DNA of 64,000 bases. It comes from Tenrec ecaudatus (lineage: Eukaryota > Chordata > Mammalia > Afrosoricida > Tenrecidae). The position numbers were made by a program, and so were the translations under genes. Position 1 is the first letter of the stretch, and each line of letters opens with the position of its first letter. Below the pieces are notes generated by a model, which saw only the letters and a program-made list of their open reading frames with translations, searched no databases and was not told where the DNA came from. The DNA lies in assembly GCF_050624435.1 (NCBI RefSeq), contig NC_134542.1, forward strand, positions 112,513,677 through 112,577,676, in the 5' to 3' direction. This document shows positions 34,685 to 46,495 of this stretch, one piece after another.

Positions 34685-35755
34685 AATTAAATCATGTAAA
34701 GGTATAGTGACAATGTTTAGAATTGCTGCCCAACAGCATAAAAAGATACAGCAGTTCTTGAATCTTCAAGAGAAAGTGATAGGACCTGACGTTTCTCTAT
34801 AAATCAGTCTAAGAAGAGTCAGTGCTGGTTCTTGACATTCAGAAGAAAGTTCAGAGTACTTTCTATTTCTTCCCTCTACATTTCTAAGAATAACTTGAGC
34901 ACAGAGAATGGTGAGTAGGAAAGACTTCACCAAATCCAAGCATCTTTCATTTCTGGAAGTGAAGTGAGTCATCATACTTTCTTCTGATTGCACTTTCTGT
35001 TTCTTGAAAATTTAATGACAAATGTTTTCACTTCAGCATTTACGGCTTTTGATACATGCTGATTATTGCCTGACATTACAGAATTATGTATTTGTTTCTT
35101 TGCCTTTCATCAGCCTCTCACAGAGGAGAAGCTTCATGTGATTCGAGGCACTATTCTCTAACAATTATTCCATTTTTTCACTAGTGTTCTAGTGTTAGAG
35201 TGGTCCATATTAGGTGATTCTGAAATATTTGCTAAATGAACAGTGAATTAATATTCATTGTCATCTGTCACTATCCATGTTCTCAGCTAGCTCTGGTGAA
35301 ATTATTGCAACGTCTATTGTACTGTTGCCTTTATTCACGGGTCCCTCCACTCAAGACGTTTCAAGAATAAGAGATGAAAAATTTGATAATATGAAGCAAG
35401 CAGATAAATATAGATAGCCCTACAACTGGCATGTAGTAATGGTTGATTCCAGAAAATTTATAGGTCTGAAATGCTTCCTAAATGATTGATGACTTGATTC
35501 ACTGAATGACAGAGAAAACTTGACTTTATTCCCTGCAGCTCTGCATAAACGTTGACAGGAAGGATAGCATGATTCTCTATATATGTATATATATTGAAAT
35601 AAGGAGCTAGCTATATACTAGGGATTCTGCTGCTGCAAAACTTGAGTAACCAGTCTCTCTCTGTCTTTGAGATGGGCCAGGCAATTCCTCAGGGGCTATC
35701 CTTTTTAAATGTCTGTGATTCTAGACATATTTGCTTCCTCATGATACTGTTTGGT
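34685..35755. other. Repeat-poor AT-rich DNA, no gene seen
   Basis: About 1.07 kb with no open frame of note (the 75-codon minus frame at 34766-34993 has no domain). A 'gaaatatttgctaaatgaac' segment near 35220 could be the end of an old mammalian SINE or L2. Confidence 0.4.
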
Positions 35756-35880
35756 AAATGTTGGATTGCTAACTGCTCCCTAGTAGAAAGTTGGGACTAT
35801 CTGTTCATGGCAACTTTCACAGCCTCAGAACCACAATATATGCAGGGACTCGATGACAGTGGATGTGTGTTTGGTTTTGC
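35756..35880 (+). mobile_element. AfroSINE fragment
   Basis: Retains 'tggattgctaactgctccc' and the tail 'cagcctcagaaccac' to 'ggactcgatgacagtgg'. Its 3' end meets the LAMTOR1 pseudogene, so that retrocopy's own poly(A) tail is not visible. Confidence 0.65.
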
Positions 35881-35884
35881 TTCC

Positions 35885-36640
35885 CAGAGCAAGAAATGCT
35901 GTGATCAGAACTCGGGCACTGGCAGGGTCTTTGCCAGTGATTAGTAGCTGGTTAGGGTTCTGTATGCGCTGCAGCGAGGTGGGGGGCCAGGGGAGGTGGG
36001 GTGCAGATGAGGTGAAGAGAAGAGACAGAGCTGTCCAAGGACCCCCTCTCTTCATGGGATCCCAAACTGTACAACCAGCTCCTCCTTTGCATCCACACGG
36101 ATCTGAGCAAGTGCACGGCAGATATAAGCAGCTGGTCAGGAAGACCTGCTGCAAGTCGGAGAAGGGGAAGGGCTCGCTGGCAGGCACTAGGTGGGGCTGG
36201 CTGATGAGAGATGGTAGTGGTGGCAGCTTCTTCTAATGGGTCAGGCGGCTACTGAGCACAGCCAGGAGGGCGCTGTATTGCCTTGCCCGGTCCATGTACT
36301 CATGCTGCTCCAGGCCCTGGGAGCCTGCAGCAGACATACGGATGATGGTGCTGGCTGTCTTGGTGAGGATGGAAGCGAGCAGGGCCTGCTCATCTGTGCA
36401 TGCTGAAGGCAGACTGGTTGTTGGGCTCGGCTCCATAGAGAGCTTTGGTGGGAGGGCTGCTATGTTCCAGAAGCAGCTCTGCTCCTGTAGGCTAGGTCCT
36501 GTCCGAGTCCTTGTTCTTGCTGCTGTAGCAGCACCCCAACATCTGGTCTATTGTGGTGAATGTGCCATGACCGCTGCGTGGAGGAGACACGGTGTCAGTC
36601 AAACCCTTCCAGTCCACGTGACCTGTGGCTGCTTCCTGCA
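35885..36640 (-). pseudogene. LAMTOR1: LAMTOR1 processed pseudogene
   Basis: Retrocopy of the mRNA for LAMTOR1 (p18), the lipid-anchored subunit that tethers the Ragulator complex to lysosomes for mTORC1 signalling. The coding-homologous part is about 36052-36542. The N-terminus keeps GCCYSS, the lipidation region, but with an extra codon after the initiator. The middle is very close to LAMTOR1 ([17 protein letters not shown], then [17 protein letters not shown]). A tryptophan codon after RLTH has become a stop (36234-36236). A frameshift follows FSDLQQV, and the C-terminal [12 protein letters not shown] plus stop (36052-36054) lies in another frame. An early stop also follows the first ~16 codons. 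No introns interrupt it, whereas the parent gene is multi-exonic. The 3' UTR-like part reaches about 35885. It is non-functional. Confidence 0.9.
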
Positions 36641-36699
36641 GGCAAACGCACACCCCTTTTTACTATTTTCATGAAATCTTTTGACGCACACAAATGCCT

Positions 36700-37190
36700 A
36701 ATTTTTTAAAAGGCCAATGCATCTATTTTGTTTTGTTGTTTGTGTATTTTCCATTATGATTGATATTTTATTTATGCCACATATTGTTTGTCCCTGTTTT
36801 TTCAATGATTATTTTTATAGTTTCAATATAGTTGATTATTTTTATAGTTCTAGGTTTCACATTTAGGTCTTTGATCCTCAGTGATTTCATTTTTGTATAT
36901 GGTGTGAGATATGGACTGTTTTTCAATTTTCTACAAATAGATATCTGGTTTTGCCTGACCTGTTTGCTAGGGCCTATTTGTTTTCCATTTAACGGATTCC
37001 AGCCTTTTGTAAAAGATCAGCTATCCAGAGGTGGATGGATTTATTCCTAAACTCTCAATTCTGTTTCATGGGTCAATGTGTCTGTTCTGGTACCAATACC
37101 AGGCTGCTTTCACTACCGTGGCTTTATGGTGCGTTTTGAAATCAAGAAGTGAGAGGCACTTACATTGTTCTTTTTTACTAGTGCTTTGCT
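36700..37190 (-). mobile_element. Ancient L1 ORF2 3' part
   Basis: Antisense of the C-terminal ORF2 region. Recognisable segments are 'tcatgggtcaatgtgtctg', 'tctggtaccaataccaggctg' and 'aaaagatcagctatccag'. It is diverged, with no open frame. Confidence 0.75.
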
Positions 37191-37339
37191 TATCTCATGT
37201 CATTTTCTTTTCCATAAAAAGTTGGTGATGAGCTTTTCCTGTCTCTTTAATGAGTGATGTTAGAATATGAAGTGTGACTGAATTATCTCTGTGGACTACG
37301 TTGTGTGGTTGTTGTGGTTCAGAACCACCCAGTCTGTCA

Positions 37340-37825
37340 GACTCAATGGGCTTGGTTTCTTCTGAGCTGGATGGGCGCTTGTTTATCTTCAAGCCTTTAA
37401 GACCCCTTTATATCTTTTGATAGCCAGGCACCATCAGCTTTCTTCACCACACTTGCTTATGCACCTATTTGTCTTCAGTGATCATGTCAAGGAGGTGAGC
37501 ATCATGGAATGCCAGTTTAATAGAACAAAGTGTTCTTGCATTGAGGGAGTACTTGAGTGGAGGTCCAATGTCCATCTGCTACCTTAATACTAAACCTATA
37601 AATGTATGCACCTAAATCTATTTCCCCATCCTCATATATACATGCCTTTATTTAGACCTCTATAAATGCCCTTTACCCCCTAGTTCTTTCCTCTATTTCC
37701 TTTTACTTTCCTCTTGTCCCACTATCATGCTCAGCCTTCATTTGGGTTTCAGCATTTCCTTTCAGTTACATTACCCTTGCTCAAGCCCTACCAGGCCTCC
37801 TACACCCTCCTTGCAGCTTTGTTTT
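37340..37825 (-). mobile_element. L1 3' UTR fragment (internal), young family
   Basis: Begins at the 'tcttctgagctggatgggcg' block rather than at the 3' terminus and runs to 'ctacaccctccttgcagc'. The 3' end is therefore missing too, either by deletion or as a rearranged insertion into the old L1. Confidence 0.8.
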
Positions 37826-39800
37826 TAAGGTGTGTGTTGTAGATAGCATATTGATGAACCTTGTTTCTTATCAATTCTGCTACTTTTTGTTACTTCACTG
37901 GCATAACTAATTCATTGATATTCAGAGTAATTATGGATAGGTATGAATTATTGCTGTCATGTTTTGTGTGTCTTGTGGTTTTGCAGGTTTCTTTTTTTTA
38001 CACATTTTCTGTGCTGAGTTTGTTTTGATTGTGGGTTTCTTATTTTTTCTTTGCTATTGTTTTATATTTCAGCAAATCATCCTGATTTTCCTTTGATATG
38101 TTGATGAAGTTCATAAATTTTCTTTGAGGTTATCATATAATTCATGAATTTCTTTTCAAGTTAAAAACAATCTGTTTTGCCTTAGATCTGCTCGATGTCT
38201 CCTCTTGGAAGTTCTGTAACTACATTGTTTTCATTTTCTTTTTCTTTTGTAATTCTCTTCATTTTACAATTCATATGTCTGGTTTCCTACTTTTAGTTTT
38301 GTTGGTGCATTTTTCTTTGGATGCATCTATATCTAGGTTGATATCTGAGTAGTATTATCATGGATGCCAATTTCAGGTTATCTTCTGTTCTTGGTGGTTT
38401 CTGTCTGATGGACTCCTGCCAGTGCTTCTTGCGAGTTTTGTTTGGTTTTTATAACCCTTTAACTTCTGTTTATGTTGAAATGCCCTAATTTCACTACTGT
38501 TTGTGATGCACAATTTTGCCGGGTATATAATTCTCGACTAGCATTTTTCTTCTTTTTCAGAGTTTTATGTATATTTTCCCATTGCCTTCTTAAATGTATG
38601 ATTCCTGCTAAGAAATCAGAGCTTAGTCTTATTAGTTTTTATTGTGGGTAATTGTTTTTTAATCATCTGTTTTCAATATTTTTTCCTTATATTTTGGTAA
38701 TTTTGTGTTGGGTCTCTACTGCTTGGGGATCACTCAGCTGTTTGAATGTCCTTGTTGCAAGTCGTGATCCTTATGGATGTTTTCTTCTAACAACTAACTG
38801 ACATTTGTTTCTGTGCTTTTTTGGGGTTGTTGTTTCTTCCTGTTTTAGAATTTTAATTACATGTAAGATTTCTCTTAATGATTTCTTACATAACTCTTCA
38901 GCTTTCTTCTTCCTCTTTTACTTGATTTCTTCGTTTTTCCTGAATGTTTCTCTAGTGCAGTGGTTTGCAACCTTCCTAATGCTGTGACCCTTTAATGTAG
39001 TCCCTCATGTTGTGGTGACTCCCCCAACCATAAAATTATTTTTGTTGCTTCTTCATAACTGTAATTTTGCTACTGTTATGAACCAGGCAACCCCTGTGAA
39101 AGGGTCGTTTGACCCCCAAAATGATTGTGACCCAGAGGTTGAGAACCACTGCTCTATTGTATTAGGATTGAAAGATTTAGCTTCAGTCTCATAAGCTCAG
39201 TCCATCAGTTAAATTCTACCCCTTTGCCTTTCCAATGCAGTATCTATTTCTGAGTCCTTAGTATTAATCTGGATTTTTATTTCTTTTATTGTAAGGTTTC
39301 TAACTTATTTTTTCAGTTTTTTTCTAGTGTATTTATTTCTTATAAAATTTTGTTTGTGCTCTCTTTCATTTGTATGCATTTTTATTTATCTTTCTCTTAA
39401 GCAGTTCAAATGACTTAAATATCATTCTTTTAAATTAATTTTTTGATATTTCCTATCACATTTTTTACTTGGGTAGGCTTTCTAGTGCTGTAATTTGGTG
39501 AGTGTTTCTAGTCACTCTGCCTGGTTCCTTTGTGTGAACTGAAATTATTTATCGTCTCTGAGCCACCGTGGTGTTGATTGTGTATTGATTTGAGATTGCA
39601 TGTTGGTGTGCTCTTAGGTACTCACCACCTTCTCTGTGTGGGTGTGGAAGAAAATGGGCACGTGGGCACAGTTCACCAACTGCTGTTTGTACCGCGCAGT
39701 TAAGAGTGGTTTGCTGCTGGTGGCTGCTGTCTGTCATTTGTCAGGCAGCACCTGACCACGTACTGGTCCTTGTCCAGTGCGTGGATGTATGGGTCTTATG
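37826..39800 (-). mobile_element. Ancient LINE sequence, L1-like
   Basis: T-rich antisense sequence containing segments seen in old mammalian L1 3' regions: 'acaattttgccgggtatata', 'cccattgccttctt' and 'gctaagaaatcagagctta'. SPIN interrupts it at 38958-39151. I cannot tell whether it belongs to the same element as 36700-37190. Confidence 0.55.
38958..39151 (-). mobile_element. SPIN non-autonomous hAT transposon
   Basis: 194-bp element whose ends are cagtggtttgcaacct and, inverted, cagtggttctcaacct. The interior has the SPIN hallmarks 'ccataaaattatttttgttg', 'actgtaattttgctactg' and 'aaagggtcgtttgaccccca'. Flanking 8-mers ctctagtg (38950-38957) and ctctattg (39152-39159) agree at 7 of 8 bases, the hAT-type target duplication. 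An internal deletion follows 'gttatgaa' relative to the usual non-autonomous form. It encodes nothing. Confidence 0.92.
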
Positions 39801-39829
39801 GGCATGATTGATGACGTCTTCTAAAGGAG

Positions 39830-40185
39830 AGAAAGAAAAAAAAATACAAGAGCTAAAAATAAATTAAAAACAAAGACTAAGAACAGCAAAAAGAAAATAA
39901 TAAATGGAAGACGGGGGACAAATAAGTAAACAGCAACAAGAAAAACGTAAGTAGTAACAGGAAAAAAAATACTGAAAGGGCCAAAGCAAAGCAAAAAGAA
40001 TAAAGGAAAAACTGAAGATCTAAAAACCGAGGGAAGATGGTGAAAGAGAAAAGAGAAGAAATAAACAGAGGGAGAAACAACAGAAAATCAAAAAAGGATA
40101 AAGAGAAATATAAAACACAGAGCAAGGGAAATAAAACAACAGGCTGCACAGAAAGAGAAAGGAGAGAAGCAGAGATGGGCGTGTG
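39830..40185. repeat. A-rich (purine-biased) tract
   Basis: About 350 bases, strongly A/G on the plus strand with many aaag, aaaa and gaaa words. The 119-codon minus frame here (39877-40236) is low-complexity Phe/Leu/Ser and not a gene. Confidence 0.75.
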
Positions 40186-41792
40186 GGTGGCAGGACGCCT
40201 GGTCAGTGTTGACTGTTGATGCCCTCTGGTAACCATGAGTCCAGAGGGGAATGGGACGCCCAGTTCTGGACAGAGTTCCTGCCAAACTAGAGGATGTTTG
40301 AGGTCAGGGAATTTGATCCCGAAAAAGGCCGGGCTGGCTCACAGGGAGTTGGGGCCAGGTTTTTTGTTCCCAGTAGTTCTGTTGGTCCCAGAGGCAGCTG
40401 AGGGCACTTTGGCTAATTATGGAAGGAATTCCTGCCCAATCAGCAGCGCTCAGAGGCCAGAAGGCCTTTGAATCATGTGTGTTCTGCGGGTCTGATGAGA
40501 CAGAATTCACTTTCATCCAGTTGTGGGGGTGGCAAGCATCTGATGCCTATTTTATAAGGGCTTGCTGCCGATCTCAGGTGGATCGTGGACTTCAGATGAT
40601 CACGAGCCACTAGGTAGGTGAGGACAGGGGCTTGCTACCCTTCTGCTAATCAGGAGCGTGTGAGCAATAAGGGAAGACTGTCTCTGGTTGCCAGCTACAG
40701 GTGTGCTCACCTGTGGGAGGGTCACTGTCTCAGTCAAATACAGTTTGCAAACGTTCAAAATGACCATATTATATTTGGCCAGCTGACACCTCATCTGTCT
40801 CATCCATTGCCACTTCCATTGTGTGTCTTAGTTGCTATTGAATCCACTTCTCTTTGCTCCTTTGAAGCTCAGTGTTCCAGAATTATCATCCAGATCTGCT
40901 TCATTTGGTTTCTTGTGTGTTTACTGTGGAGCATCTAGATAGCACATCTGCCAGAAGCCTGCACTCTGTTACCTTTAAAATCAAATGTTCCATGAATGTT
41001 TAGTTCTGTGAATGATATTGCTATGTCCAGTATTTTATGTACTCGCTCTTTCTACATCACCCACAAGGAAAACAGACTCCGTGTGTGGGTTGGGTAGGTA
41101 AGAAGCATAAGAGTCAGAAGCAGATAGATACACAGGACTCTTAGGGTGAGAAGTCCCTATGGAATTTGCTCCCCAGATGCAGAAGTCATAATTCTATGCA
41201 AGGGCAGGCAGCCAGCTATCCTGACAATCTTAAAGATATTTGGGGGCCCTAGCATGGTGTGGAAGGTTACAAACCTGCAGGGGCATGTTTACAAATATAA
41301 GGATGTTGATGTGTAAACCATGTGGAATAATAAACAGGCACTAGACGGAATGAACAATATCTCAGTAGATCTTCAGATGTACAATTGACAGCAAAGACTA
41401 ATAGGACTGTATCAGTCAAGGTTCTAGCAGGGAATACTGGCACATCAAACAGATAAGTTGGGGAGGACCTATTTACAAAAAGACTGCCATGAAGCGTTAG
41501 ACCAAGTGTTCTGTTAAAGGACATAATGCTGGCAGCAAGAGAGCTATTGTCCTTAGTAGGCTTGACAAGATGAAGGGAGAACAATACTAGGGAAGAAACC
41601 GGAAGAAGGAGTCATGTAGAGAAGGTGGATCCCCTATGGAAGGAAGAGAGCAAAGAGCCCTCTTGATGTGATCCATTTAGTTCACCCTCCAGGGCAGAGA
41701 GTGCAGTGGAGATGGATTGAAAATAGAACTATCAGGGCAAGATTTTTTTTTGAAACTTCTCCCCAATTTCTTGTCATGACCGAAGTCTCCAA
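40186..41792. other. Unclassified DNA, no gene seen
   Basis: 40.2-40.8 kb is GC-richer than its neighbours and could be the 5' part of the ancient LINE to its left. 41.40-41.65 kb ('gtatcagtcaaggttctagc') resembles an ancient mammalian repeat that I cannot name. No exon or domain found. Confidence 0.35.
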
Positions 41793-41978
41793 GATTCCCT
41801 GTTGGTGCTGTGGGTTAGGTGTTGAGCTGTTATTTGAAAGGTTGGTGGTTCAAATTCACTGGCTGCTACATGGGAGAAAGATGAGGATATCAATTCCCAC
41901 AAAGATTTACAGTCCAGGAAGCGTTATATAGGGTTACAATAAGTTGGAATTGACTTGATGGCAGTCTGTTAGGTTTTG
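41793..41978 (+). mobile_element. AfroSINE
   Basis: Full order is present: 'gttggtgctgtgggttaggt', 'gggagaaagatgagg', 'agatttacagtccagg', 'ggaattgacttgatggcagt'. Confidence 0.86.
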
Positions 41979-43089
41979 TTTTAAGCTAACTTTCTGCCAC
42001 TGTGTTATAATGTTCTGACTAGTAAGACTAATCAGCACAAACTACTTAACATTTGATTTCCAACACTACAGCAGAGGGGAGACTCTAAATAGAAATTAGA
42101 CTAAGTTGCAGACAATGGCATTTGTGATATCTTGCAAAATATAAATTCTAGATTAAGCATTAGATCAATCTCTCATCATCCATAAATCCAATCTAACCCA
42201 TACCATATACATGCATAGTTCCTCTTCTTCCCAGCCCCTAGCCCGCATTGAATGCATGGTTTTTAACTCCACCGACTGACAGTGCAAATGACATTTACAT
42301 TGGGATAGAAAACAGAGAAAAAAGTTCTGGCAAAGAGAAAGGAAGAATGAGATGAGTACATAATCAGTAGGCGTGCATGAAGTCAGAAATGTCAAGCAAT
42401 GAACGAGGAAATGGGATTTTAAATGGCAGGAGACACTGGTATTCTGCACTGGAGACTGCTTGAATGACAGCAGGCCTCTCCAGTGAGCAGCACGGCAGCT
42501 CTTCCCCCTTGTCCGTGAGGAAGCCACAGGTGAGAACAAGGAGAAGAACAACCATCTAAGAAGAGCTAGGGTCTGTGTGAGACACACCGAGGAGCTGGAT
42601 TTCCCAGTCTCGGCTTCCTTCTTTGCCATACTTGAAGGCTGACTATAATCGACCTCTTACAGCAGTCTCTACCTTTACTCTAGTATGAGTGGGGTTTGGA
42701 ATTCATGTGCACTTACACGTTTTACAAGGACTTTTAAAATAGCATATTTAAAAATTTGCCTCTTCAGCCACATTTCCCATAATATAGAAAATAAAATCTG
42801 AAACTTCAGTCAAATTCAAACTTCAGTTATTATTCAAGCATTTCACGGTGGAAACTCCTTCACAATTATTATTCCACTCGTTCCTCCCTTTCTCTTAAAT
42901 GGAAACTCAGCTGTGAGGAGCTGAAGCAAGCGTCATACATGGTGACAGTGTGAGGGAATATCCCACTCTTGCAGCCTTTATAGCTAGTGTTATCTGGTCC
43001 TCTTGTAGTCCTCACTGACACTGACACTCTTTAAAGATATAATCATTTCCTCATTTAACCTGAAGTATGGTCGAATACTATTTGTTATA
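41979..43089. other. Repeat-poor DNA, no gene seen
   Basis: Contains the 154-codon minus frame 42165-42629. It has no domain, is rich in Ser/Leu/Cys and lacks any supporting exon signal, so I do not call it. Confidence 0.4.
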
Positions 43090-43700
43090 AAGCACCCCTG
43101 TCTTAGTCACTTTGTGATTGTGGAAAATAATAAAGACAGACAGACAGACAGTGGGGGACAGGGGCACCTCTTCTCCATGCCAGGACTGAGAGACAGAAGG
43201 TACTTTCCAAAGGGTATACACAACAGAATTTTCAAGAGGCATACACATCATACATATTCCATACTTAATAGGTAATATCATAAGCAGGTTTTGAAATGAC
43301 TCAGGTCTTGACCTACTTCTAGCTGACCTTGGATGCCCTAGAATGTTCTCCAGGGGGAGTGTTCCCCAACCAGTATCAGCAGGAGAAGTCAAAACAAGAG
43401 TTTGCTCCATTGGAAGGTGGTTTGGCTATAGAACCTGATTGCTAATCTACAGATAAACTTCAGGCATAGCGAAGGAGCCAGACACAGGAATGATTTGTCT
43501 TACATGGTAGCTCCCTTATGGCTGCCCCTTAATGGACAACTATTGCAGGGGGTGCATTTTCGGTCTGGAGAACGTGTATGTGAAAACACTTCTATCTTGG
43601 ACCAATGAGATCTTTCTCAAAATAGGGCTTGTTTTCCGTGCCTGTGGTTGAGGATGTAGAAATAAGGTCAAATACCTTCTACCAAGTCCTCAGTTTACCA
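43090..43700. repeat. Possible old LTR-like repeat
   Basis: Opens with 'cttagtcactttgtgattg', an aataaaga word and a (GACA)n run at about 43132-43151. Composition and spacing suggest a diverged LTR, but I cannot place it in a family. Confidence 0.3.
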
Positions 43701-44705
43701 CAGCTGATCATCTGCACATGAGAAGTCAGTCTCTCCAATAAATTGCATATCATGGTAAAAAGTAATTTTTTGTGGTTCTTGCATATTCTTTATCATGTGT
43801 ATTACAGTATCATATACAGGGGACCCATATGGAGTGTTAGTAATGATGCTGGAAGCTCAGAAATAACAAAACAAAACAGAGAAAAGTCATGAAATGACAA
43901 GGAAAGCTTGCCATGCCGCCTGAAGTCTGCAGGTATGGCTGTTGCCATTTCCAGACCAATGGGTCCTGCATAAGGAGTACGGTCAAAAGAAAATGACTGC
44001 TTCAAAGCCTTCATTAGAGCTTTGCCAGCAAGCGAGAAAACCATGCGCTCTTGGTGGAATATCTTTTTATTTCACTTTGAAATTGCTGCAGCAGCCACAG
44101 AAATTCACCAAAGTTGAGGAAATGTCTCCCTTGTTGGTGGGTGCTGTGCAGTACAAAATCCGAAGGTCAGGCAAGAGTACGACGGATGCTGGGTTCAGAA
44201 GATTCGCTCCACCTGTGACTCTTGCTGGTGACGAAATCATGCCCTGTGCTTCTTAGAGGGCTCATTTTGGGAAACAGAATGGCATGCAGGGAATTTTGTT
44301 CACAATTACGCACAGGTGAATCCTATCAGGATCTCTCTTCCCCCACCATCGTAGCAGTCCCATGCAGAGAAAGTAATTTGGTGGGAGTTCCATTGAGTAT
44401 TGATAATGCAATGAAATACTACCCTCCACCTTTTTAATGATACCAAAATATAATAAGCTATTCTATACCCCTAGCATGCATCTTATTTATGCACATATGA
44501 CCGACGCCCCTGGCAGAATGTTTCCAATAAACATTGACCTTGGACTAATCTTCATCAGCTTGGCTTTTTTCTCGGGCTACTCCGGAAGCAGGGTTTGTCC
44601 TCTCAGCCACAGCATCTCATTCCGTACATCCATGACAAGTAACAGGAACCAAGATAGCCAGTCAACAAAGCGTGTGGCCCGATTCACCCCCTCTATGAAT
44701 GTCAG
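43701..44705. other. Repeat-poor DNA, no gene seen
   Basis: Two overlapping frames (43802-44044 minus; 43942-44256 plus) have no recognisable domain. About 1 kb remains unexplained. Confidence 0.4.
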
Positions 44706-45664
44706 AGGAAGAGTCCTGGTGGTGTAGTGGTTTTGTGGTGGGCTGCTAATTGGAAGGTCTGAGGTTTGAAACCACCAACCACTCTGTGGGAGAAAGATGG
44801 AGCATTTTCCTCCCTTAAAGAGTTATAGCCTCTGGAAGAAGCACGCCAGCCTGTGCGATCATGAGGTGCCGAAGGGATCAGGTATAAGGCATCATCAGAA
44901 CAAAAAATAATCTTACCATCATGAATGAGGGGGGAGTGGAGAGTAGAGACCCAAAGCCCATTTGTCAGCCTCCGGAGATCCCCTTGCAGAGGGGTCTAGG
45001 GGAGGAGATGAGTCAGTCAAGGTGTGATATAGCACCGATGAAAAATACAACTTTCCTCTAGTTCCTAAATGCTTCCTACCACCCCCCCTCCCTGTCCCAC
45101 TATCATGATCCAAATTCTACCTTGAAAGTCTGGCTAGATTAGAGGATGTACACCTGTACAGATAGGAACTGGAAACACAGGGAATACAGGGTGGATGATT
45201 CCTTCAGGACCAGGGGTGTGAGTTGTGATACTGGAAGGGTAGAGGGAGAGTGGGTTGGGAAGGGTGAACTGATTACAAGGCTCTACATGTGACCTCCTCC
45301 TTGGGGGATGGACAACAGAAAAGTAGGTGAAGGGAGATGTCGGACAGGGAAAAATATGACAAAATAATAATTTATAAATTATCAAGGGCTCATGAGGGAA
45401 GGGGGAGTGGAGAGGGAGGGGAAAAATGAGGACCTGATGCCAGGGGCTTAAATGGAGAGCAAATGTTTTGAGAGTAATGAGGGCAATGAATGTACAGATG
45501 TACTTTACACAATTGATGCATGTATGGATTGTGATAAGAGTTGTATGAGCCCCTAATAAAATGATTTAAAAAAAGAGTTATAGCCTCTGAAACTCACAGG
45601 AACAATCTGATGCTGTCCTTTAGGGTCACTATGAGTGGGCAGTGACTTGATGCCAGTGAGTGAT
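44706..45664 (+). mobile_element. AfroSINE split by L1
   Basis: SINE head and body at 44706-44834 and tail at 45572-45664 form one element once the L1 is ignored. The head 'gagtcctggtggtgtagtgg' and the end 'cagtgacttgatgccagtga' are well preserved, so the SINE is relatively young. Confidence 0.92.
44835..45571 (+). mobile_element. L1 3' UTR fragment with perfect 18-bp TSD
   Basis: The SINE bases aaagagttatagcctctg appear intact on both sides (44817-44834 and 45572-45589). It ends with aataaa and a short A-tail. Low divergence from the family pattern and a perfect duplication make it one of the youngest insertions here. Confidence 0.95.
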
Positions 45665-45784
45665 GGAACCAGATCTGGGTCTCACCATATTCCTGTTCAC
45701 TAGCAGAAAATGCCCAAAGTTAAACTAGAACCACAGACATACAAAATCCACAATTATAATATGTCACATAAGGGATTATGGCTG

Positions 45785-45962
45785 GAAGAGCCATGTTAAT
45801 TGGTGATTATTCATAGTTTATAAGACATATAACAGACAAAATGTGTGTTAATAGACTATTTATGTTACCAGTAGGGTATTAGTAGTTAAGTTTTGGGGGA
45901 ATTATGGGTTTTCAACTGCAAAGGGTCAGTACACCTAACTCCCACACTTTTGAAGGGTCAGC
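45785..45962 (-). mobile_element. Old Tigger/MER2-like fragment
   Basis: Segments 'tgtgtgttaatagactattt', 'gtattagtagttaagttttg' and a terminus near 'tgaagggtcagc' followed by TA match a mammal-wide Tigger-derived MITE in antisense. Confidence 0.55.
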
Positions 45963-45964
45963 TA

Positions 45965-46050
45965 CACAAGGAGTTTCCAAAATTTTATGAAAAATGTCCA
46001 TTATCTTTTAATTTCATGCTTCTAAGAACTTTTTGAGGCCTCTGTCTGTA
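45965..46050. mobile_element. Possible palindromic mariner MITE
   Basis: The partly palindromic ends 'aggagtttccaaaattttat' and 'aagaactttttgaggcctct' surround 'attatcttttaatttcatg'. It is similar in build to 55617-55690. Confidence 0.4.
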
Positions 46051-46495
46051 TTCTATGTACAAATACACAATACCCTTTTGGGGTACTACAATCAAGAAAG
46101 GAAATGATCTGTACACATACTCATATCTCTCACTAAAGGCTATTTATCAAAAAACATTTTTTTTGGGTTTAGATTGAGCTATGTTCAATACTGCTTGGGC
46201 AACTCATTGATGTTTTGATCATGGAAATCTTAGTTAAAAATTTAAATCTGCTTTTATGATTGTAAAATTGGACAAGAGATGTCTGTTTTTGGTGTTTTGA
46301 GGGATAAAAGGCTATGGGATACTGCAGGTGGCTGGTAAATGTTACTGCATTCTCTGTTATTTCTGTTCTACCTCTGAGGGAGGTTTGTCTGCAGGCAAAG
46401 TGACAGGAATGGCTGACGATGATAAGGATTAAAATGCAGAAAGAATGTCTGGTATTCTAGGTTCTCTTTGTGCAGATCCTTCCTACCTGTCTTGA
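46051..46495. other. Unique DNA left of the minisatellite
   Basis: No repeat or gene recognised. Confidence 0.4.

Noticed and set aside
39877-40236. 119-codon hydrophobic open frame
   Set aside because: Created by an A-rich tract read on the other strand; Phe/Leu/Ser low complexity.
42165-42629. 154-codon minus-strand open frame
   Set aside because: No domain, biased composition, no splice or promoter support, and no relation to a family I know.
43090-43700. Confident LTR assignment
   Set aside because: Suggestive composition only. No paired copy in the window and no clear TG/CA limits, so it is listed at low confidence.
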